The notes below the pieces were generated by a model. It was given only the letters and a program-made list of their open reading frames with translations. It was not told the DNA's origin and did no database searches. Positions 16,648 through 26,886 of a stretch of DNA of 64,000 bases are shown here, piece by piece. Made by a program: the position numbers and the translations under genes. This DNA is from Neobittarella massiliensis (ex Bilen et al. 2018) (lineage in GTDB: Bacteria > Bacillota > Clostridia > Oscillospirales > Ruminococcaceae): positions 62,001 to 126,000 of the forward strand of contig NZ_OKQO01000001.1 of assembly GCF_900289145.1 (NCBI RefSeq), read 5' to 3'. Numbering within the stretch: the first letter of the stretch is position 1; every line of letters starts with the position of its first letter.

Positions 16648-16940
16648 TGAAGATGGCACAGGACATCATCTTGAAGCCCATCATCACCGAGGCCAGCATG
16701 GAAGGTATGCAGCTGAAAAAGTACACCTTCAAAGTTGCCAAGGATGCAGGTAAGATCGAGATCGGCAAAGCCGTAGAAGAGCTCTTCGGCGTAAAGGTCG
16801 CGAAGGTCAACACCATGAATGTTAAAGGTCATGAGAAGAGAATGGGCCGTACCAGCGGTTACACTCCTGACTGGAAGAAAGCCATCGTCACCCTGACCGA
16901 GGATTCTAAGGGGATCGAGTTCTTCGAGAGCATGATGTAA
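16647..16940 (+). CDS. rplW: 50S ribosomal protein L23
   Basis: A 97-residue L23, located at the tunnel exit where it docks trigger factor and SRP. It has [12 protein letters not shown] at the N-terminus, [20 protein letters not shown] and the [15 protein letters not shown] loop. The start at 16647 overlaps the rplD stop (TAATG) with GAGGAGG ten bases upstream; a second ATG six bases later is less well placed. Confidence 0.97.
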   Translation: MKMAQDIILKPIITEASMEGMQLKKYTFKVAKDAGKIEIGKAVEELFGVKVAKVNTMNVKGHEKRMGRTSGYTPDWKKAIVTLTEDSKGIEFFESMM

Positions 16941-17040
16941 AACCTGCCCTGCCTAGTACCGCCTGTGTTTGCGGCGGTGAGGCAAAGTATGGGGGTGCAC
17001 ACGGCCCCCGCAAAGCCAACAATAGGAGAGTGAACACCCA
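16941..17040 (+). promoter_or_regulatory. Structured spacer between rplW and rplB
   Basis: This is the longest non-coding gap in the first half of the operon. Two hairpins follow each other: TGCCT-AGT-ACCGCC with GGCGGT-G-AGGCA (16950-16984) and GGGGG with CCCCC (16991-17009). No T-run follows. It may be an RNA-processing or translational control site for rplB. Confidence 0.35.
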
Positions 17041-17874
17041 ATGGCGATTAAGAAATATAACCCGACGACCCCCGGCCGTCGTGGCATGAGCGTCACCGAC
17101 TACGCTGAGCTGTCTAAAAACGGCCCGGAAAAGAGCCTGCTGGCGCCCCTGAAAAAGAGTGCCGGCCGCAACAGCTACGGCCGCATCACCGTCCGCCACC
17201 GCGGCGGCGGCAACCGCAGAAAGTACCGCATCATCGACTTCAAGAGAGATAAGGCCGGCGTAGAGGCCACCGTTAAAACTCTGGAGTACGATCCCAACCG
17301 CTCGGCTTTCATCGCTCTGGTAGAGTATACCGATGGCGAGAAGAGATACATCATCGCCCCCAACGGCCTAAAGGTCGGCGACAAGGTGATGAGCGGCCCC
17401 GATGCTGATATCAAACCCGGCAACGCGCTGCCCATGCAGAACATCCCGCAGGGCACCATGATCCACAACATCGAGCTGTATCCTGGCAAAGGCGCCCAGC
17501 TGGTCCGCTCGGCTGGCAACGTGGCCCAGCTGATGGCCAAAGAGGGCAAGTACGCCCTGATCCGTCTGCCGTCCGGTGAGCTGCGCAACGTGCCCATCGG
17601 CTGCATGGCCACCGTCGGCCAGGTCTCGAACATCGATCACGAGAATGTAAATCTGGGTAAAGCCGGCAGAAAACGCCACCTGGGCTTCAGACCCACTGTG
17701 CGCGGCTCGGTCATGAACCCGGTCGACCATCCCCACGGCGGCGGCGAGGGCAAGAGCCCCATCGGCCGCAGCGGTCCTGTCACCCCTTGGGGCAAACCTG
17801 CTCTGGGCTACAAGACCCGCAAAAAACACAACCGTTCGGACAAGTTCATCGTCAAACGCGCTGGCAGCAAATAG
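17041..17874 (+). CDS. rplB: 50S ribosomal protein L2
   Basis: A 277-residue L2, needed for subunit association and the peptidyl transferase centre. It shows [18 protein letters not shown], the central OB/SH3-like domains, and the conserved [17 protein letters not shown] loop with the functionally important His. Preceded by ATAGGAGAG after a structured spacer. The stop is TAG. Confidence 0.98.
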   Translation: MAIKKYNPTTPGRRGMSVTDYAELSKNGPEKSLLAPLKKSAGRNSYGRITVRHRGGGNRRKYRIIDFKRDKAGVEATVKTLEYDPNRSAFIALVEYTDGEKRYIIAPNGLKVGDKVMSGPDADIKPGNALPMQNIPQGTMIHNIELYPGKGAQLVRSAGNVAQLMAKEGKYALIRLPSGELRNVPIGCMATVGQVSNIDHENVNLGKAGRKRHLGFRPTVRGSVMNPVDHPHGGGEGKSPIGRSGPVTPWGKPALGYKTRKKHNRSDKFIVKRAGSK

Positions 17875-17900
17875 CGGTTTTGAAAGGAGGCAATTAGAAT

Positions 17901-18179
17901 ATGGGCAGAAGCATAAAGAAAGGCCCCTTCGTACAGCCGGTTTTGCTGAAGAGAGTAGAGGCAATGAACGAGGCTGGCGAAAAGAAAGTCTTAAAAACCT
18001 GGAGCAGATCCTCCACTATCTTCCCAGATTTCGTAGGCCATACGTTTGCAGTATATGACGGCCGCAAACACGTGCCTGTATACGTCACCGAGGACATGGT
18101 AGGTCACAAACTGGGTGAGTTCGCACCCACCAGAACCTTCAAGGGCCATGCCGGTTCTAAAACATCCAACAGAGGTTAG
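17901..18179 (+). CDS. rpsS: 30S ribosomal protein S19
   Basis: A 92-residue S19 of the 30S head. It has [40 protein letters not shown] and the C-terminal [23 protein letters not shown] lies upstream of the ATG, 26 bases after rplB. The stop is TAG. Confidence 0.98.
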   Translation: MGRSIKKGPFVQPVLLKRVEAMNEAGEKKVLKTWSRSSTIFPDFVGHTFAVYDGRKHVPVYVTEDMVGHKLGEFAPTRTFKGHAGSKTSNRG

Positions 18180-18199
18180 GGTCGAAAGGAGGAAAAACA

Positions 18200-18535
18200 A
18201 TGGAAGCGAAAGCTTACCTGCGCCATCTGCGCATTGCGCCCAGAAAGGTACAGATCGTTTTGGATCTGATCAGAAACCAGCCGGCTGCCAAGGCGATGGC
18301 GATACTCAAGGCTACTCCCAAGGCTGCTAGCGAGCCCCTCCAGAAGCTCCTGAAGTCGGCCATGGCCAATGCTGAGAACAACCACAACATGGACAAAGAC
18401 AACCTGTATGTCGCAGAGTGCTTTGTCTGCCCGGGCCCGATCATGAAGCGGATCCGCCCGAGAGCTCAGGGAAGAGCATTCCGCGTCCTGAAACGGACAT
18501 CGCACGTAACCATGGTCCTGAAGGAAAAGGAATAA
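18200..18535 (+). CDS. rplV: 50S ribosomal protein L22
   Basis: A 111-residue L22 lining the exit tunnel. It has [20 protein letters not shown] and [15 protein letters not shown], and the beta-hairpin tip is [17 protein letters not shown], the site of macrolide-related changes in other bacteria. AAAGGAGG precedes the ATG. Confidence 0.98.
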   Translation: MEAKAYLRHLRIAPRKVQIVLDLIRNQPAAKAMAILKATPKAASEPLQKLLKSAMANAENNHNMDKDNLYVAECFVCPGPIMKRIRPRAQGRAFRVLKRTSHVTMVLKEKE

Positions 18536-18555
18536 GCTGAAAGAGGAGGTAAACT

Positions 18556-19230
18556 ATGGGCCAGAAAGTAAATCCCCACGGCCTTAGAGTGGGCATTATC
18601 AAAGACTGGGACTCCCGTTGGTTTGCTAAGGATAACGCTTTCGGCGATATCCTTGTAGAAGACTACAAGCTCCGTAAGTTCATCAAAAAAGAGATTTACG
18701 GCGCTGGGGTTCCCCGCATCGAGATCGAGAGAAACGCCAACAAAGTGCGCATCCACATCCACTGCGCGAAGCCGGGCATGGTCATCGGCAAAGGCGGCAG
18801 CGAGATCGAGAAGCTGAGAAAGAATATCGAGAAGCTCATCGGCAAGCCGGTGAACATCAACATCATCGAGGTCAAACAGCCTGACGTGAACGCGCAGCTG
18901 GTAGCCGAGAGCATTGCCAGCCAGCTGGAGCGGCGTATTTCTTTCCGCCGCGCCATGAAGATGGCTATGGGCCGTGCCATGAGACTGGGTGCCAAAGGTA
19001 TCAAGACCCAGGTCTCCGGCCGTCTGGGCGGTGCGGATATTGCCCGCACCGAGCAGTACCACGAGGGGACCATTCCCCTGCAGACCCTGCGCGCTGACAT
19101 CGATTACGGCTTTGCCGAGGCCAACACCACCTATGGCAAGATCGGCGTAAAAGTATGGCTGTACAGAGGCGAAGTGCTGCACGAGGCTGCACCCGCCAGA
19201 AGACCCCGGAGGGAAGGAGGCAACAGGTAA
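18556..19230 (+). CDS. rpsC: 30S ribosomal protein S3
   Basis: A 224-residue S3. It starts [19 protein letters not shown], has a KH domain loop [14 protein letters not shown] and a C-terminal domain with [12 protein letters not shown]. It lines the mRNA entry tunnel and contributes to helicase activity. Its TAA overlaps the rplP start by one base, indicating coupling. Confidence 0.98.
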   Translation: MGQKVNPHGLRVGIIKDWDSRWFAKDNAFGDILVEDYKLRKFIKKEIYGAGVPRIEIERNANKVRIHIHCAKPGMVIGKGGSEIEKLRKNIEKLIGKPVNINIIEVKQPDVNAQLVAESIASQLERRISFRRAMKMAMGRAMRLGAKGIKTQVSGRLGGADIARTEQYHEGTIPLQTLRADIDYGFAEANTTYGKIGVKVWLYRGEVLHEAAPARRPRREGGNR

Positions 19231-19655
19231 TGCTTTTGCCAAAACGTGTAAAATACCGCCGCGTCCACAGAGGTCGCATGACCGGTAAAGCTACCCGCGG
19301 CAATAAGGTGACCTACGGCGAGTACGGCCTGGTTGCCCTGGAGCCGGCCTGGATCACTTCCAATCAGATCGAGGCTGCCCGTATCGCCATGACCCGTTAC
19401 ACCAAGCGTGGTGGCCAGGTCTGGATCAAGATTTTCCCCGACAAGCCCATCACTGAGAAACCCGCTGAGACCCGCATGGGCTCCGGTAAAGGTTCTCCCG
19501 AGTACTGGGTGGCTGTCGTAAAACCCGGCCGCGTTCTGTTCGAGATCGCGGGCGTGAGCGAGTCGGTGGCCCGTGAGGCCATGCGTCTGGCTGCCCACAA
19601 ACTGCCTATCAAGTGCAAGTTTGTAAAAAAGGAAGAATTGGAGGGTGAAAACTAA
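19230..19655 (+). CDS. rplP: 50S ribosomal protein L16
   Basis: A 141-residue L16 near the A-site tRNA elbow. It has [39 protein letters not shown] and [19 protein letters not shown] longer frame open from 19155 reads inside rpsC. The start at 19230, preceded by GGAAGGAGG, matches the family N-terminus exactly. Overlaps rpmC by one base. Confidence 0.98.
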   Translation: MLLPKRVKYRRVHRGRMTGKATRGNKVTYGEYGLVALEPAWITSNQIEAARIAMTRYTKRGGQVWIKIFPDKPITEKPAETRMGSGKGSPEYWVAVVKPGRVLFEIAGVSESVAREAMRLAAHKLPIKCKFVKKEELEGEN

Positions 19656-19861
19656 TGAAGGCTTTAGAGATTCGCGAACTCACGGCGGAAGAACTGAGCG
19701 CCAAGCTGATAGACCTCAAAGCTGAACTTTTCAACCTGCGCTTCCAGCACGCTATCAATCAGCTTGAAAATCCCATGCGGATCAAAGCTGTAAAGCGCGA
19801 TATCGCCCGTGTGATGACTGTCATCCGCGAGTCCGAGATCGCCGGCAGCGTGAAACAGTAA
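19655..19861 (+). CDS. rpmC: 50S ribosomal protein L29
   Basis: A 68-residue helical hairpin protein at the tunnel exit with the typical [19 protein letters not shown] and a basic C-terminal helix [19 protein letters not shown]. Its ATG overlaps the rplP stop (TAATG). Confidence 0.97.
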   Translation: MKALEIRELTAEELSAKLIDLKAELFNLRFQHAINQLENPMRIKAVKRDIARVMTVIRESEIAGSVKQ

Positions 19862-19879
19862 GAAAGGGAGGACCCGGCT

Positions 19880-20137
19880 GTGAGCGAGAGAAACCTTAGA
19901 AAAACCAGGGTTGGCAAAGTCGTCAGCAACAAGATGGACAAGACCATCGTCGTGGCTATCGCCGACAACGTCAAGCACCCGCTTTATAAGAAGATTATCA
20001 AACGCACCAGTAAGCTGAAGGCCCATGACGAGAACAACGAGTGCAACATCGGCGATACCGTTGAGATCATGGAGACCCGCCCCTTGTCTAAAGACAAGAG
20101 ATGGAGACTGGTGAACGTCATAGAGAAAGCGAAATAA
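19880..20137 (+). CDS. rpsQ: 30S ribosomal protein S17
   Basis: An 85-residue OB-fold protein: [18 protein letters not shown], the [19 protein letters not shown] loop, and [19 protein letters not shown] start with GAAAGGGAGG upstream. A primary 16S binder in 30S assembly. Confidence 0.97.
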   Translation: MSERNLRKTRVGKVVSNKMDKTIVVAIADNVKHPLYKKIIKRTSKLKAHDENNECNIGDTVEIMETRPLSKDKRWRLVNVIEKAK

Positions 20138-20167
20138 GCTTTTTAGACCCGAAAGGAGGAACGCTCT

Positions 20168-20536
20168 GTGATACAGATGCAAACCTACCTCAAGGTAGCT
20201 GACAACACCGGTGCAAAAGAACTGATGTGCATTCGCGTGTTGGGCGGCTCGCGCAGGAGGTACGCCAACATCGGCGACGTAGTAGTGGCTTCGGTCAAGA
20301 AGGCTGCTCCCGGCGGCGTCGTTAAAAAAGGTGATGTAGTCAAGGCTGTTATCGTTCGCTCTTCTAAGGGCGTGCGCCGCGAGGACGGTACCTATATCCG
20401 TTTCGACGAGAACGCCGCTGTCATCATCAAAGAAGATAAAAACCCCAGGGGCACCCGTATCTTTGGGCCAGTTGCTCGCGAGCTGCGCGAGAAGAGCTAC
20501 CTGAAGATCTTGAGCCTGGCACCGGAAGTATTATAA
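20168..20536 (+). CDS. rplN: 50S ribosomal protein L14
   Basis: A 122-residue L14 at the subunit interface: [20 protein letters not shown], a [18 protein letters not shown] segment and [17 protein letters not shown] start after GAAAGGAGG. Family starts are often at the later M (MIQMQTYL, residue 4), which is possible but worse placed. Confidence 0.97.
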   Translation: MIQMQTYLKVADNTGAKELMCIRVLGGSRRRYANIGDVVVASVKKAAPGGVVKKGDVVKAVIVRSSKGVRREDGTYIRFDENAAVIIKEDKNPRGTRIFGPVARELREKSYLKILSLAPEVL

Positions 20537-20548
20537 GGAGGTATGGCT

Positions 20549-20872
20549 GTGAACAAAGTACATGTAAAAACCGGCGATACCGTAGTGATCATTTCCGGTA
20601 AAGACAAAGGCAAACAGGGCAAAGTCCTGGAGGTCTCTCCCAAAGAGGGCAAAGTGATCGTGGAAGGCTGCAACATGGTGACCAAACACGTGAAACCCCG
20701 CCAGATGGGCGAGGTGGGCGGCCTGGTGAAAGCCGAGGCTCCCCTGTACGCCAGCAAAGTGATGCTGGTATGCCCCAAATGTGGCAAAGCCACCAGACTG
20801 GGCCACAAGATCCTGGAAGACGGCAGCAAAGTTCGTGTTTGCAAGCACGAGGGCTGCGGTGAAACTTTCTAA
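20549..20872 (+). CDS. rplX: 50S ribosomal protein L24
   Basis: A 107-residue L24 with a KOW motif ([13 protein letters not shown]). Near the C-terminus there are two Cys pairs, CPKC and CKHEGC, that could hold a zinc ion. An ATG at 20543 lies directly against GGAGG. The in-frame GTG at 20549 has a seven-base spacing and gives the usual [10 protein letters not shown]-terminus, so it is preferred. Assembly initiator of the 50S subunit. Confidence 0.95.
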   Translation: MNKVHVKTGDTVVIISGKDKGKQGKVLEVSPKEGKVIVEGCNMVTKHVKPRQMGEVGGLVKAEAPLYASKVMLVCPKCGKATRLGHKILEDGSKVRVCKHEGCGETF

Positions 20873-20888
20873 GTAAGGAGGAACAGAC

Positions 20889-21428
20889 ATGGCAAGAATG
20901 AAAGATCTCTATGTCAAAGAGGTAGCGCCTGCTCTGATGAACAAGTTCGGCTACCAGAGCGTCATGCAGATCCCCAAACTTGAGAAAGTTGTGATCAACG
21001 TCGGTTGTGGCGAGGCCCGCGACAACCCGAAGGTCATCGACGCCATCATTGGGGACCTGTCCAAAATCACCGGACAGAGACCGATCGTCTGCAAGGCAAA
21101 AAAATCCGTTGCGAACTTCAAGCTGCGTGAGGGTATGAGCATTGGCTGCAAGGTGACCCTGCGGGGCGAGAAGATGTACGAGTTCGTAGACCGCTTCTTC
21201 AATGTAGCACTGCCCCGCGTGCGTGACTTCAGAGGCATCAACGCCAACTCTTTCGACGGCCACGGCAACTACTCGCTGGGCATCAAAGAGCAGTTGATCT
21301 TCCCCGAGATCGATTACGACAAGATCGACGCGATCCGCGGCATGGATATCAACTTTGTCACCACTGCAAAGACCGACGAAGAGGCCAGAGAGTTGCTTAC
21401 TCTGCTGGGCGCTCCGTACGCGAAGTAA
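20889..21428 (+). CDS. rplE: 50S ribosomal protein L5
   Basis: A 179-residue L5 that binds 5S rRNA and P-site tRNA. It shows [56 protein letters not shown] and [25 protein letters not shown] lies upstream of the ATG. Confidence 0.98.
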   Translation: MARMKDLYVKEVAPALMNKFGYQSVMQIPKLEKVVINVGCGEARDNPKVIDAIIGDLSKITGQRPIVCKAKKSVANFKLREGMSIGCKVTLRGEKMYEFVDRFFNVALPRVRDFRGINANSFDGHGNYSLGIKEQLIFPEIDYDKIDAIRGMDINFVTTAKTDEEARELLTLLGAPYAK

Positions 21429-21440
21429 GGGGGAACAGTT

Positions 21441-21626
21441 TTGGCTAAAACTTCGATGAAAATCAAACAGCAAAGAGAGCAGAAGTACTCCACCAGAGAG
21501 TACAACAGATGCAAGATCTGCGGCAGACCTCATTCCGTTCTTCGCAAATTTGGAATTTGCCGTATCTGCTTCCGGGAGCTGGCCTACAAAGGGCAAATTC
21601 CCGGCGTGAAGAAGTCTAGCTGGTAA
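21441..21626 (+). CDS. rpsZ: 30S ribosomal protein S14, zinc-binding short form
   Basis: A 61-residue C+ form of S14. CKIC (residues 24-27) and CRIC give the four zinc ligands, as in Bacillota RpsZ. The start is TTG with AAGGGGG upstream; the family N-terminus MAKTSM fits. No zinc-independent paralogue is visible in the window. Confidence 0.96.
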   Translation: MAKTSMKIKQQREQKYSTREYNRCKICGRPHSVLRKFGICRICFRELAYKGQIPGVKKSSW

Positions 21627-21650
21627 ATTACAGCAAAGGAGGTCAACGGT

Positions 21651-22049
21651 ATGCAAATCACCGACGCTATTGCAGATCTTTTGACTCGCATCCGCAACGC
21701 GAGCTCTGCAAAACACGATACGGTAGACATCCCCGCATCCAATATCAAGAAGGCTATCAGCCAGATCTTGGTCGATGAGGGTTACGTGAAGAAATTCACG
21801 GTCATAGAAGACAACAAGCAGGGTACCATCCACATGACCCTGAAATACGGCGAGGGCAAAACTCCGGTCATCACCGGCCTGAGAAGAGTTTCCAAACCCG
21901 GTCTGCGCATCTACGCCAGCTGTGAGGAAATGCCCAAAGTCATCGGCGGCATGGGTATCGCCATCGTGTCCACTTCTAAGGGCATAATGACCGATAAACA
22001 GGCCCGCAAAGAGAATGTTGGCGGCGAAGTGCTGGCATTCGTATGGTAA
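21651..22049 (+). CDS. rpsH: 30S ribosomal protein S8
   Basis: A 132-residue S8 that binds the central domain of 16S rRNA. It has [19 protein letters not shown] and the C-terminal RNA-binding ISTSKG-type motif seen as [28 protein letters not shown] lies upstream of the ATG. Confidence 0.98.
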   Translation: MQITDAIADLLTRIRNASSAKHDTVDIPASNIKKAISQILVDEGYVKKFTVIEDNKQGTIHMTLKYGEGKTPVITGLRRVSKPGLRIYASCEEMPKVIGGMGIAIVSTSKGIMTDKQARKENVGGEVLAFVW

Positions 22050-22067
22050 TGGTAGGAGGTGTAGACA

Positions 22068-22610
22068 ATGTCTCGTATAGGTAGAAAACCAATCGAAGTA
22101 CCGGCAGGCGTGGAAGTCAAGATCGACGGCCAGCATGTGTCGGTCAAGGGCCCCAATGGCTCTTTGGAGAATACATTCCATAGTGACATGGCCATCTCCA
22201 TGGAGGGAAACGTGATCACCGTCACCCGCCCCTCCGACAAAAAAGAGCACAGATCTCTGCACGGCTTGACCCGCACTCTGATCGCCAACATGATCGTCGG
22301 CGTCACCGAGGGCTTCAAGAAAGAGCTGGAGATCAACGGCGTAGGTTATCGCGCTGCCAAACAGGGAAGTGCCGCCAACCTGAGCTTGGGTTACTCCCAC
22401 CCGGTCATCATCGAGGAGATCGAGGGCATCAAAATAGATATACCGGCCCCCAACAAGATCGTCATTTCCGGTCCCGACAAACAGAAAGTCGGCCAGTTTG
22501 CTGCTGAGGTCCGTGAGAAACGGCCCCCCGAGCCGTACAAAGGTAAGGGTATCAAGTACGTAGACGAAGTGATCATCCGCAAAGAGGGCAAAGCTGGTAA
22601 AGGCAAATAA
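22068..22610 (+). CDS. rplF: 50S ribosomal protein L6
   Basis: A 180-residue L6 with its two repeated domains: [20 protein letters not shown] at the start, [20 protein letters not shown] in the middle and [18 protein letters not shown] near the end. It sits near the factor-binding site. TAGGAGG is upstream. Confidence 0.98.
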   Translation: MSRIGRKPIEVPAGVEVKIDGQHVSVKGPNGSLENTFHSDMAISMEGNVITVTRPSDKKEHRSLHGLTRTLIANMIVGVTEGFKKELEINGVGYRAAKQGSAANLSLGYSHPVIIEEIEGIKIDIPAPNKIVISGPDKQKVGQFAAEVREKRPPEPYKGKGIKYVDEVIIRKEGKAGKGK

Positions 22611-22628
22611 GCAAAGGAGTGACAGACA

Positions 22629-22988
22629 ATGGTGAATAAGCCAGACAGCAACAAAGCGAGGCTTAAAAGACATCGCAGAGTGCGCGCTAAGATCAGCGGC
22701 ACCCCCGAGTGTCCGCGCCTGGATGTGTTTCGCTCCGCCAGACACATCTATGCACAGATCATCGATGACGTAAACGGCGTTACATTAGCCGCTGCCTCTT
22801 CCATGGACAAGGACTTTGAGGGCAATGGTAGCAACAAAGAAGGCGCCCGCAAGGTCGGCGAGACCATCGCCAAACGGGCCGCTGAGAAAGGCATCACCGA
22901 TGTCGTGTTCGACAGAGGTGGATACATCTACCACGGCCGGGTCAAAGAGTTGGCCGAAGGTGCTCGCGAGAGCGGCCTGAAATTTTAA
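22629..22988 (+). CDS. rplR: 50S ribosomal protein L18
   Basis: A 119-residue 5S rRNA-binding protein: basic N-terminus [34 protein letters not shown] and [20 protein letters not shown] near the end. AAAGGAG lies upstream of the ATG. Confidence 0.98.
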   Translation: MVNKPDSNKARLKRHRRVRAKISGTPECPRLDVFRSARHIYAQIIDDVNGVTLAAASSMDKDFEGNGSNKEGARKVGETIAKRAAEKGITDVVFDRGGYIYHGRVKELAEGARESGLKF

Positions 22989-23004
22989 GTGAGGGGGTAT
23001 ACTT

Positions 23005-23505
23005 TTGGCTAGAATCGACGCTACAACTCTGGACCTGCAGGAGAGAGTTGTCTCTATAAACCGCGTATCCAAAACCGTTAAGGGCGGCCGTGTCATGAAG
23101 TTCTCGGCGCTGATCGTCGTGGGCGACGGCAAGGGCTCTGTCGGTTACGGGATCGGCAAGGCAGCTGAGGTACCGGAAGCTATCCGCAAAGGTATCGAAG
23201 TCGCTAAGAAGAACATGGTGAAGGTCTCGCTGTACGGCACCACCATCCCGCACGAGGTCATCGGTGAGTTTGGCGCAGGCCGCGTACTGCTCAAACCCGC
23301 TGGCCGCGGTACCGGTGTTATCGCCGGCGGTGCCGTCCGTGCAGTCGTAGAGGCTGCCGGTATCAAAGACATCCGCACCAAGTGCCTGCGTTCTAACAAC
23401 CCCTGCAATGTGGTGACTGCCACCGTCAACGGCCTGATGAGCCTGAGAGACGCACAGCAGGTCGCCGCCGTTCGCGGCAAGACACCGAAGGAAATCTTGG
23501 GTTAA
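23005..23505 (+). CDS. rpsE: 30S ribosomal protein S5
   Basis: A 166-residue S5, important for decoding fidelity. It has [19 protein letters not shown], the dsRBD-like [18 protein letters not shown], and [22 protein letters not shown] start with GAGGGGG upstream. Confidence 0.97.
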   Translation: MARIDATTLDLQERVVSINRVSKTVKGGRVMKFSALIVVGDGKGSVGYGIGKAAEVPEAIRKGIEVAKKNMVKVSLYGTTIPHEVIGEFGAGRVLLKPAGRGTGVIAGGAVRAVVEAAGIKDIRTKCLRSNNPCNVVTATVNGLMSLRDAQQVAAVRGKTPKEILG

Positions 23506-23518
23506 GGAGGATCGGCTG

Positions 23519-23698
23519 ATGGCTGATTTTAGAATTAAACTGGTTAAGAGCTTCTCCGGCAGAAAAGATGACCAGATCGCCACTGCTCGTTCTCTGGGAC
23601 TGCGCAAGATCGGCGACGTGACCATCCAACCGGATAATGCTGCCACCAAAGGCAAGATCGCAAAAATCTCTCACCTCATCGAGGTTACCGAAGCTTAA
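23519..23698 (+). CDS. rpmD: 50S ribosomal protein L30
   Basis: A 59-residue protein found between rpsE and rplO. It begins MADFRIKLVKSFSGRK, continues LGLRKIGDVTIQPDN and ends at TAA 23696-23698. Size, motif and operon position identify L30. AAGGAGG lies eight bases before the ATG. Confidence 0.96.
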   Translation: MADFRIKLVKSFSGRKDDQIATARSLGLRKIGDVTIQPDNAATKGKIAKISHLIEVTEA

Positions 23699-23719
23699 TT
23701 TAAGGAGGTGCAACGCAAC

Positions 23720-24163
23720 ATGAAACTGCATGAACTCTCTCCGGCCCCGGGCTCTAAGAAAGAGGCATACCGCAAAGGCAGAGGCGCAGGTTCCGGCAAC
23801 GGCAAGACCGCCGGCAAGGGCCACAAAGGCCAGAACGCCCGTTCGGGCGGCGGCGTGCGACCCGGCTTTGAGGGCGGCCAGATGCCCCTGCAGAGACGTC
23901 TGCCCAAAAGAGGCTTCAAGAACATTTTCGCCACCCAGTACGCTTACGTAAACGTGGGCGACTTGGAAGCCCGTTTTGAAGACGGTGCTGAGATCGACGC
24001 CAAGGCGCTCATCGCCTGTGGCCTGATCAAAAAAGAGCTGGACGGCGTAAAAGTGCTGGCCAATGGCGAGCTGAGCAAAAAACTGACAGTGAAAGCCGCA
24101 AAATTCTCGGCTGCTGCAAAAGAAAAGATCGAAAAGGCAGGCGGGAAAGCTGAGGTGATGTAA
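23720..24163 (+). CDS. rplO: 50S ribosomal protein L15
   Basis: A 147-residue L15. The Gly-rich N-terminal extension ([34 protein letters not shown]) threads into 23S rRNA. A GTG at 23708 abuts AGGAGG, so ATG 23720 (family N-terminus [12 protein letters not shown]) is preferred. The stop lies one base before the secY GTG. Confidence 0.97.
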   Translation: MKLHELSPAPGSKKEAYRKGRGAGSGNGKTAGKGHKGQNARSGGGVRPGFEGGQMPLQRRLPKRGFKNIFATQYAYVNVGDLEARFEDGAEIDAKALIACGLIKKELDGVKVLANGELSKKLTVKAAKFSAAAKEKIEKAGGKAEVM

Positions 24164-24164
24164 G

Positions 24165-25463
24165 GTGCTAGAGACCTTTAGAAACGCGTGGAAGATCACC
24201 GAGTTGAGGAAGAAGATTCTCTACACGCTGATGATCCTCGTGGTCTTTCGGGTGGGCGTAGCCCTGCCGGTCTTTGGCGTTTCTCCTGGCGCACTCAAGA
24301 GCATGGTGGAGGGCTCCGGCAACCTGCTGGGCTATCTGGATATGCTCACTGGTGGCGCCTTCGCCAAGTCCACTGTCTTCGCGCTCTCCATCACCCCCTA
24401 TATCAACGCCTCCATCATCATCAACCTCTTGACTATCGCCATCCCTCCGCTGGAGCGGCTGGCCAAAGAGGGCGAAGAGGGCAGGCGCAAACTCAACCGC
24501 ATCACCCGGTACGTGGCGCTAGGTCTGGCCGTAGCGCTGGCCATCGCCTACTACTTCCTGCTTAAAAACCAAAATGCTCTGACCTATACCAAGGGCTTTT
24601 CCGGCATCTTCTCGGCCATCATCATCGTCGCCACCTTTACTGCTGGCGCTATGTTGATCGTGTGGCTGGGTGAACAGATCGACAAAAAAGGTATCGGCAA
24701 CGGTATCTCGCTGATCATCTTTGCCGGCATCGTCTCCCGCGGGAGCACCGTCATCAGCAAAGCCGTGGCTTACTTCCAGCTGGCTGCTGAGGGCGAGTAC
24801 AAGTACTACATCTACCTGCCCATCATTCTGGTGTTGGCAGTAGTGGTGATCGGCTTCGTGGTCTTGATGACCAACGCCGAGCGCCGTGTGCCGGTCCAGT
24901 ACGCCAAGCGTGTGGTCGGCCGCAAGATGTACGGCGGTCAGAGCTCCCATATTCCCATCAAGGTGAACATGACCGGTGTTATGCCTATCATCTTTGCCAG
25001 CTCGATCATCTCGATCCCGGGCACCATCAAGGCGCTGTTCTTCAAAAACGCCACCAAGGGTTTCTGGGCGAGCTTTTTGGCACTGTTTGACTATAACTCC
25101 CTGGCTTACGCGATCATCTACTTTATGCTGATCATGGCATTCAACTACTTCTACACCGCCGTACAGTATAATCCCTTAGAGATCGCCAACAACCTCAGAA
25201 AGAACAACGGTACCATCCCCGGCATCCGCGCCGGTAAGCCTACCGTTGACTTCATTACCAGGATCCTCTCTAAGGTCACCTTTATCGGGGCCATCTTCCT
25301 CGGTATCGTGGCGGTAATGCCTATTGGCCTGACTGCTATATCGGGGGTGAACATCGCCTTGGGTGGTACTTCCATCCTCATCGTGGTAGGTGTTGCCTTA
25401 GAGACTGTGAGAACACTGGAAGCACAGATGATGATGCGCCACCACAAGGGTTTCCTTGAGTAG
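24165..25463 (+). CDS. secY: Preprotein translocase subunit SecY
   Basis: A 432-residue, ten-helix channel protein for Sec export and membrane insertion. It has LRKKILYTLMILVVFRVG (helix 1), the plug region GGAFAKSTVFALSITPYINA, GIGNGISLIIFAGI and the C-terminal MIVVGVALETVR-type end (LIVVGVALETVRTLEAQ). GTG start. It follows rplO by one base, as is usual in the spc block. Confidence 0.98.
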   Translation: MLETFRNAWKITELRKKILYTLMILVVFRVGVALPVFGVSPGALKSMVEGSGNLLGYLDMLTGGAFAKSTVFALSITPYINASIIINLLTIAIPPLERLAKEGEEGRRKLNRITRYVALGLAVALAIAYYFLLKNQNALTYTKGFSGIFSAIIIVATFTAGAMLIVWLGEQIDKKGIGNGISLIIFAGIVSRGSTVISKAVAYFQLAAEGEYKYYIYLPIILVLAVVVIGFVVLMTNAERRVPVQYAKRVVGRKMYGGQSSHIPIKVNMTGVMPIIFASSIISIPGTIKALFFKNATKGFWASFLALFDYNSLAYAIIYFMLIMAFNYFYTAVQYNPLEIANNLRKNNGTIPGIRAGKPTVDFITRILSKVTFIGAIFLGIVAVMPIGLTAISGVNIALGGTSILIVVGVALETVRTLEAQMMMRHHKGFLE

Positions 25464-25493
25464 ATGGCGTGTGCGTGTGAGGAGGTAAAGCGA

Positions 25494-26126
25494 ATGAAGC
25501 TGATATTTTTGGGCGCTCCGGGCGCCGGTAAAGGCACCCAGGCCGAAAAGGTGTGCGATATGCTACACATTCCGGCCATAAGCACCGGAAACATCATCCG
25601 CGAGGCACTCAAAAACGGCACCGAGATGGGGCTGCAGGCCAAGAAGTACATCGAGGCCGGCGACCTAGTACCCGACGAGATCATCATCGGCATCATCAAA
25701 GAGAGACTGGCACAGAGCGATTGTGAAAACGGATTCGTTCTAGACGGCGTCCCCCGCACGGTAGCCCAAGCGGAGGCCCTGGACCAGATGGGCGTCGAGA
25801 TCGACCGCGTCATCAACATCCATGTTGACGACGAGAAGATCGTGCGGCGTATGTCTGGCCGACGGGTGTGCGGCGATTGTGGCGCGTCCTACCACATCGA
25901 CTATAAGCCCTCTAAAGCAGATGGCGTGTGCGACAAATGTGGCGGAAAATTAGTGATCCGCAAAGACGATGAGGCTTCGATCGTGAAGGACCGGCTGCGC
26001 GTGTATCATGAGCAGACCGAGCCCCTCATCGCGTACTACGAGAAAAAAGGCATTTTAAAGACCGTAATTGGCCAGGAGGAGATCGCCGACACCAGCGCGC
26101 TCGTGCGCAAGGCGGTGGAGGAATGA
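25494..26126 (+). CDS. adk: Adenylate kinase
   Basis: A 210-residue kinase interconverting AMP + ATP and two ADP. P-loop GAPGAGKGTQAE, FVLDGVPRTVAQAEALD, and a LID domain with four Cys (CGDC and CDKC) that binds structural zinc, as in Gram-positive enzymes. An upstream in-frame ATG (25464) lacks a binding site; GGAGG lies eight bases before ATG 25494. Overlaps map by four bases (ATGA). Confidence 0.97.
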   Translation: MKLIFLGAPGAGKGTQAEKVCDMLHIPAISTGNIIREALKNGTEMGLQAKKYIEAGDLVPDEIIIGIIKERLAQSDCENGFVLDGVPRTVAQAEALDQMGVEIDRVINIHVDDEKIVRRMSGRRVCGDCGASYHIDYKPSKADGVCDKCGGKLVIRKDDEASIVKDRLRVYHEQTEPLIAYYEKKGILKTVIGQEEIADTSALVRKAVEE

Positions 26127-26869
26127 TCACCTTAAGATCTGCCAAAGAGATCTCGGATATGAAAGCTGCCTGCAAGTTGTCGGCCGAGGCGTTAGCACTG
26201 GCCGGCAGTCTGGTGGCACCGGGTGTCACCACCCGCGAGATTGATGCCAAAGTCAAGAAGTTCATAACCTCTCACGGCGCCAAACCTTCCTTTTTGGGGT
26301 ATGGCGGGTTTCCGGGCAGCGCGTGTATCTCGATCAACGATCAGATCATACACGGCATACCCGGTGACCGCGTGATCGAGGAGGGGGACATCGTCAGCGT
26401 AGACGTGGGCGCCTTTTATAAGGGCTATCACGGCGACAATGCTGCTACCTTCGGCGCCGGAAAGGTGTCACCGGCAGCACAGAAGCTGATGGATGCCACC
26501 CGCGAGAGCTTGCTTGCCGGTATCGAGGCCGCCCAGCCGGGTAACCGGATTGGGGATATCGGCCACGCGGTAGAGACCTATGTGACCGAGCGGGGCTTTT
26601 CAGTAGTGCGTGATTTTATCGGCCACGGGGTGGGCCATGAGCTGCACGAGGACCCAGAGGTGCCCAACTACGGGCGCGCGGGCCACGGGCCGCGGCTGAC
26701 CCCCGGCATGACCATTGCTATCGAGCCCATGGTCAACGAGTTCGGTTCCCAGGTGGAAATTCTAAAGGACGGATGGACGGTCATCACCAAAGATGGCGGT
26801 CTGTCGGCCCACTTTGAACACACGATCGCGATCACGGCATCAGGCCCGGTGATTTTGACGGCACTGTGA
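26123..26869 (+). CDS. map: Type I methionine aminopeptidase
   Basis: A 248-residue enzyme removing the initiator Met. Metal ligands: Asp in SVDVGAFYKGYHGDNAAT (two Asp), His in GHGVGHELHEDP, Glu in AIEPMV and Glu in FEHTIAIT. It has no N-terminal SH3-binding extension, so it is the short class. ATGA overlap with adk. Confidence 0.97.
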   Translation: MITLRSAKEISDMKAACKLSAEALALAGSLVAPGVTTREIDAKVKKFITSHGAKPSFLGYGGFPGSACISINDQIIHGIPGDRVIEEGDIVSVDVGAFYKGYHGDNAATFGAGKVSPAAQKLMDATRESLLAGIEAAQPGNRIGDIGHAVETYVTERGFSVVRDFIGHGVGHELHEDPEVPNYGRAGHGPRLTPGMTIAIEPMVNEFGSQVEILKDGWTVITKDGGLSAHFEHTIAITASGPVILTAL

Positions 26870-26886
26870 GTCTGGAGGATGCGCAG

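Noticed and set aside
20589-22745. Minus-strand open frame of 718 codons inside the ribosomal operon
   Set aside because: It is antisense to rplX, rplE, rpsZ, rpsH, rplF and rplR, all certain genes; long antisense frames are common in G+C-rich coding DNA.
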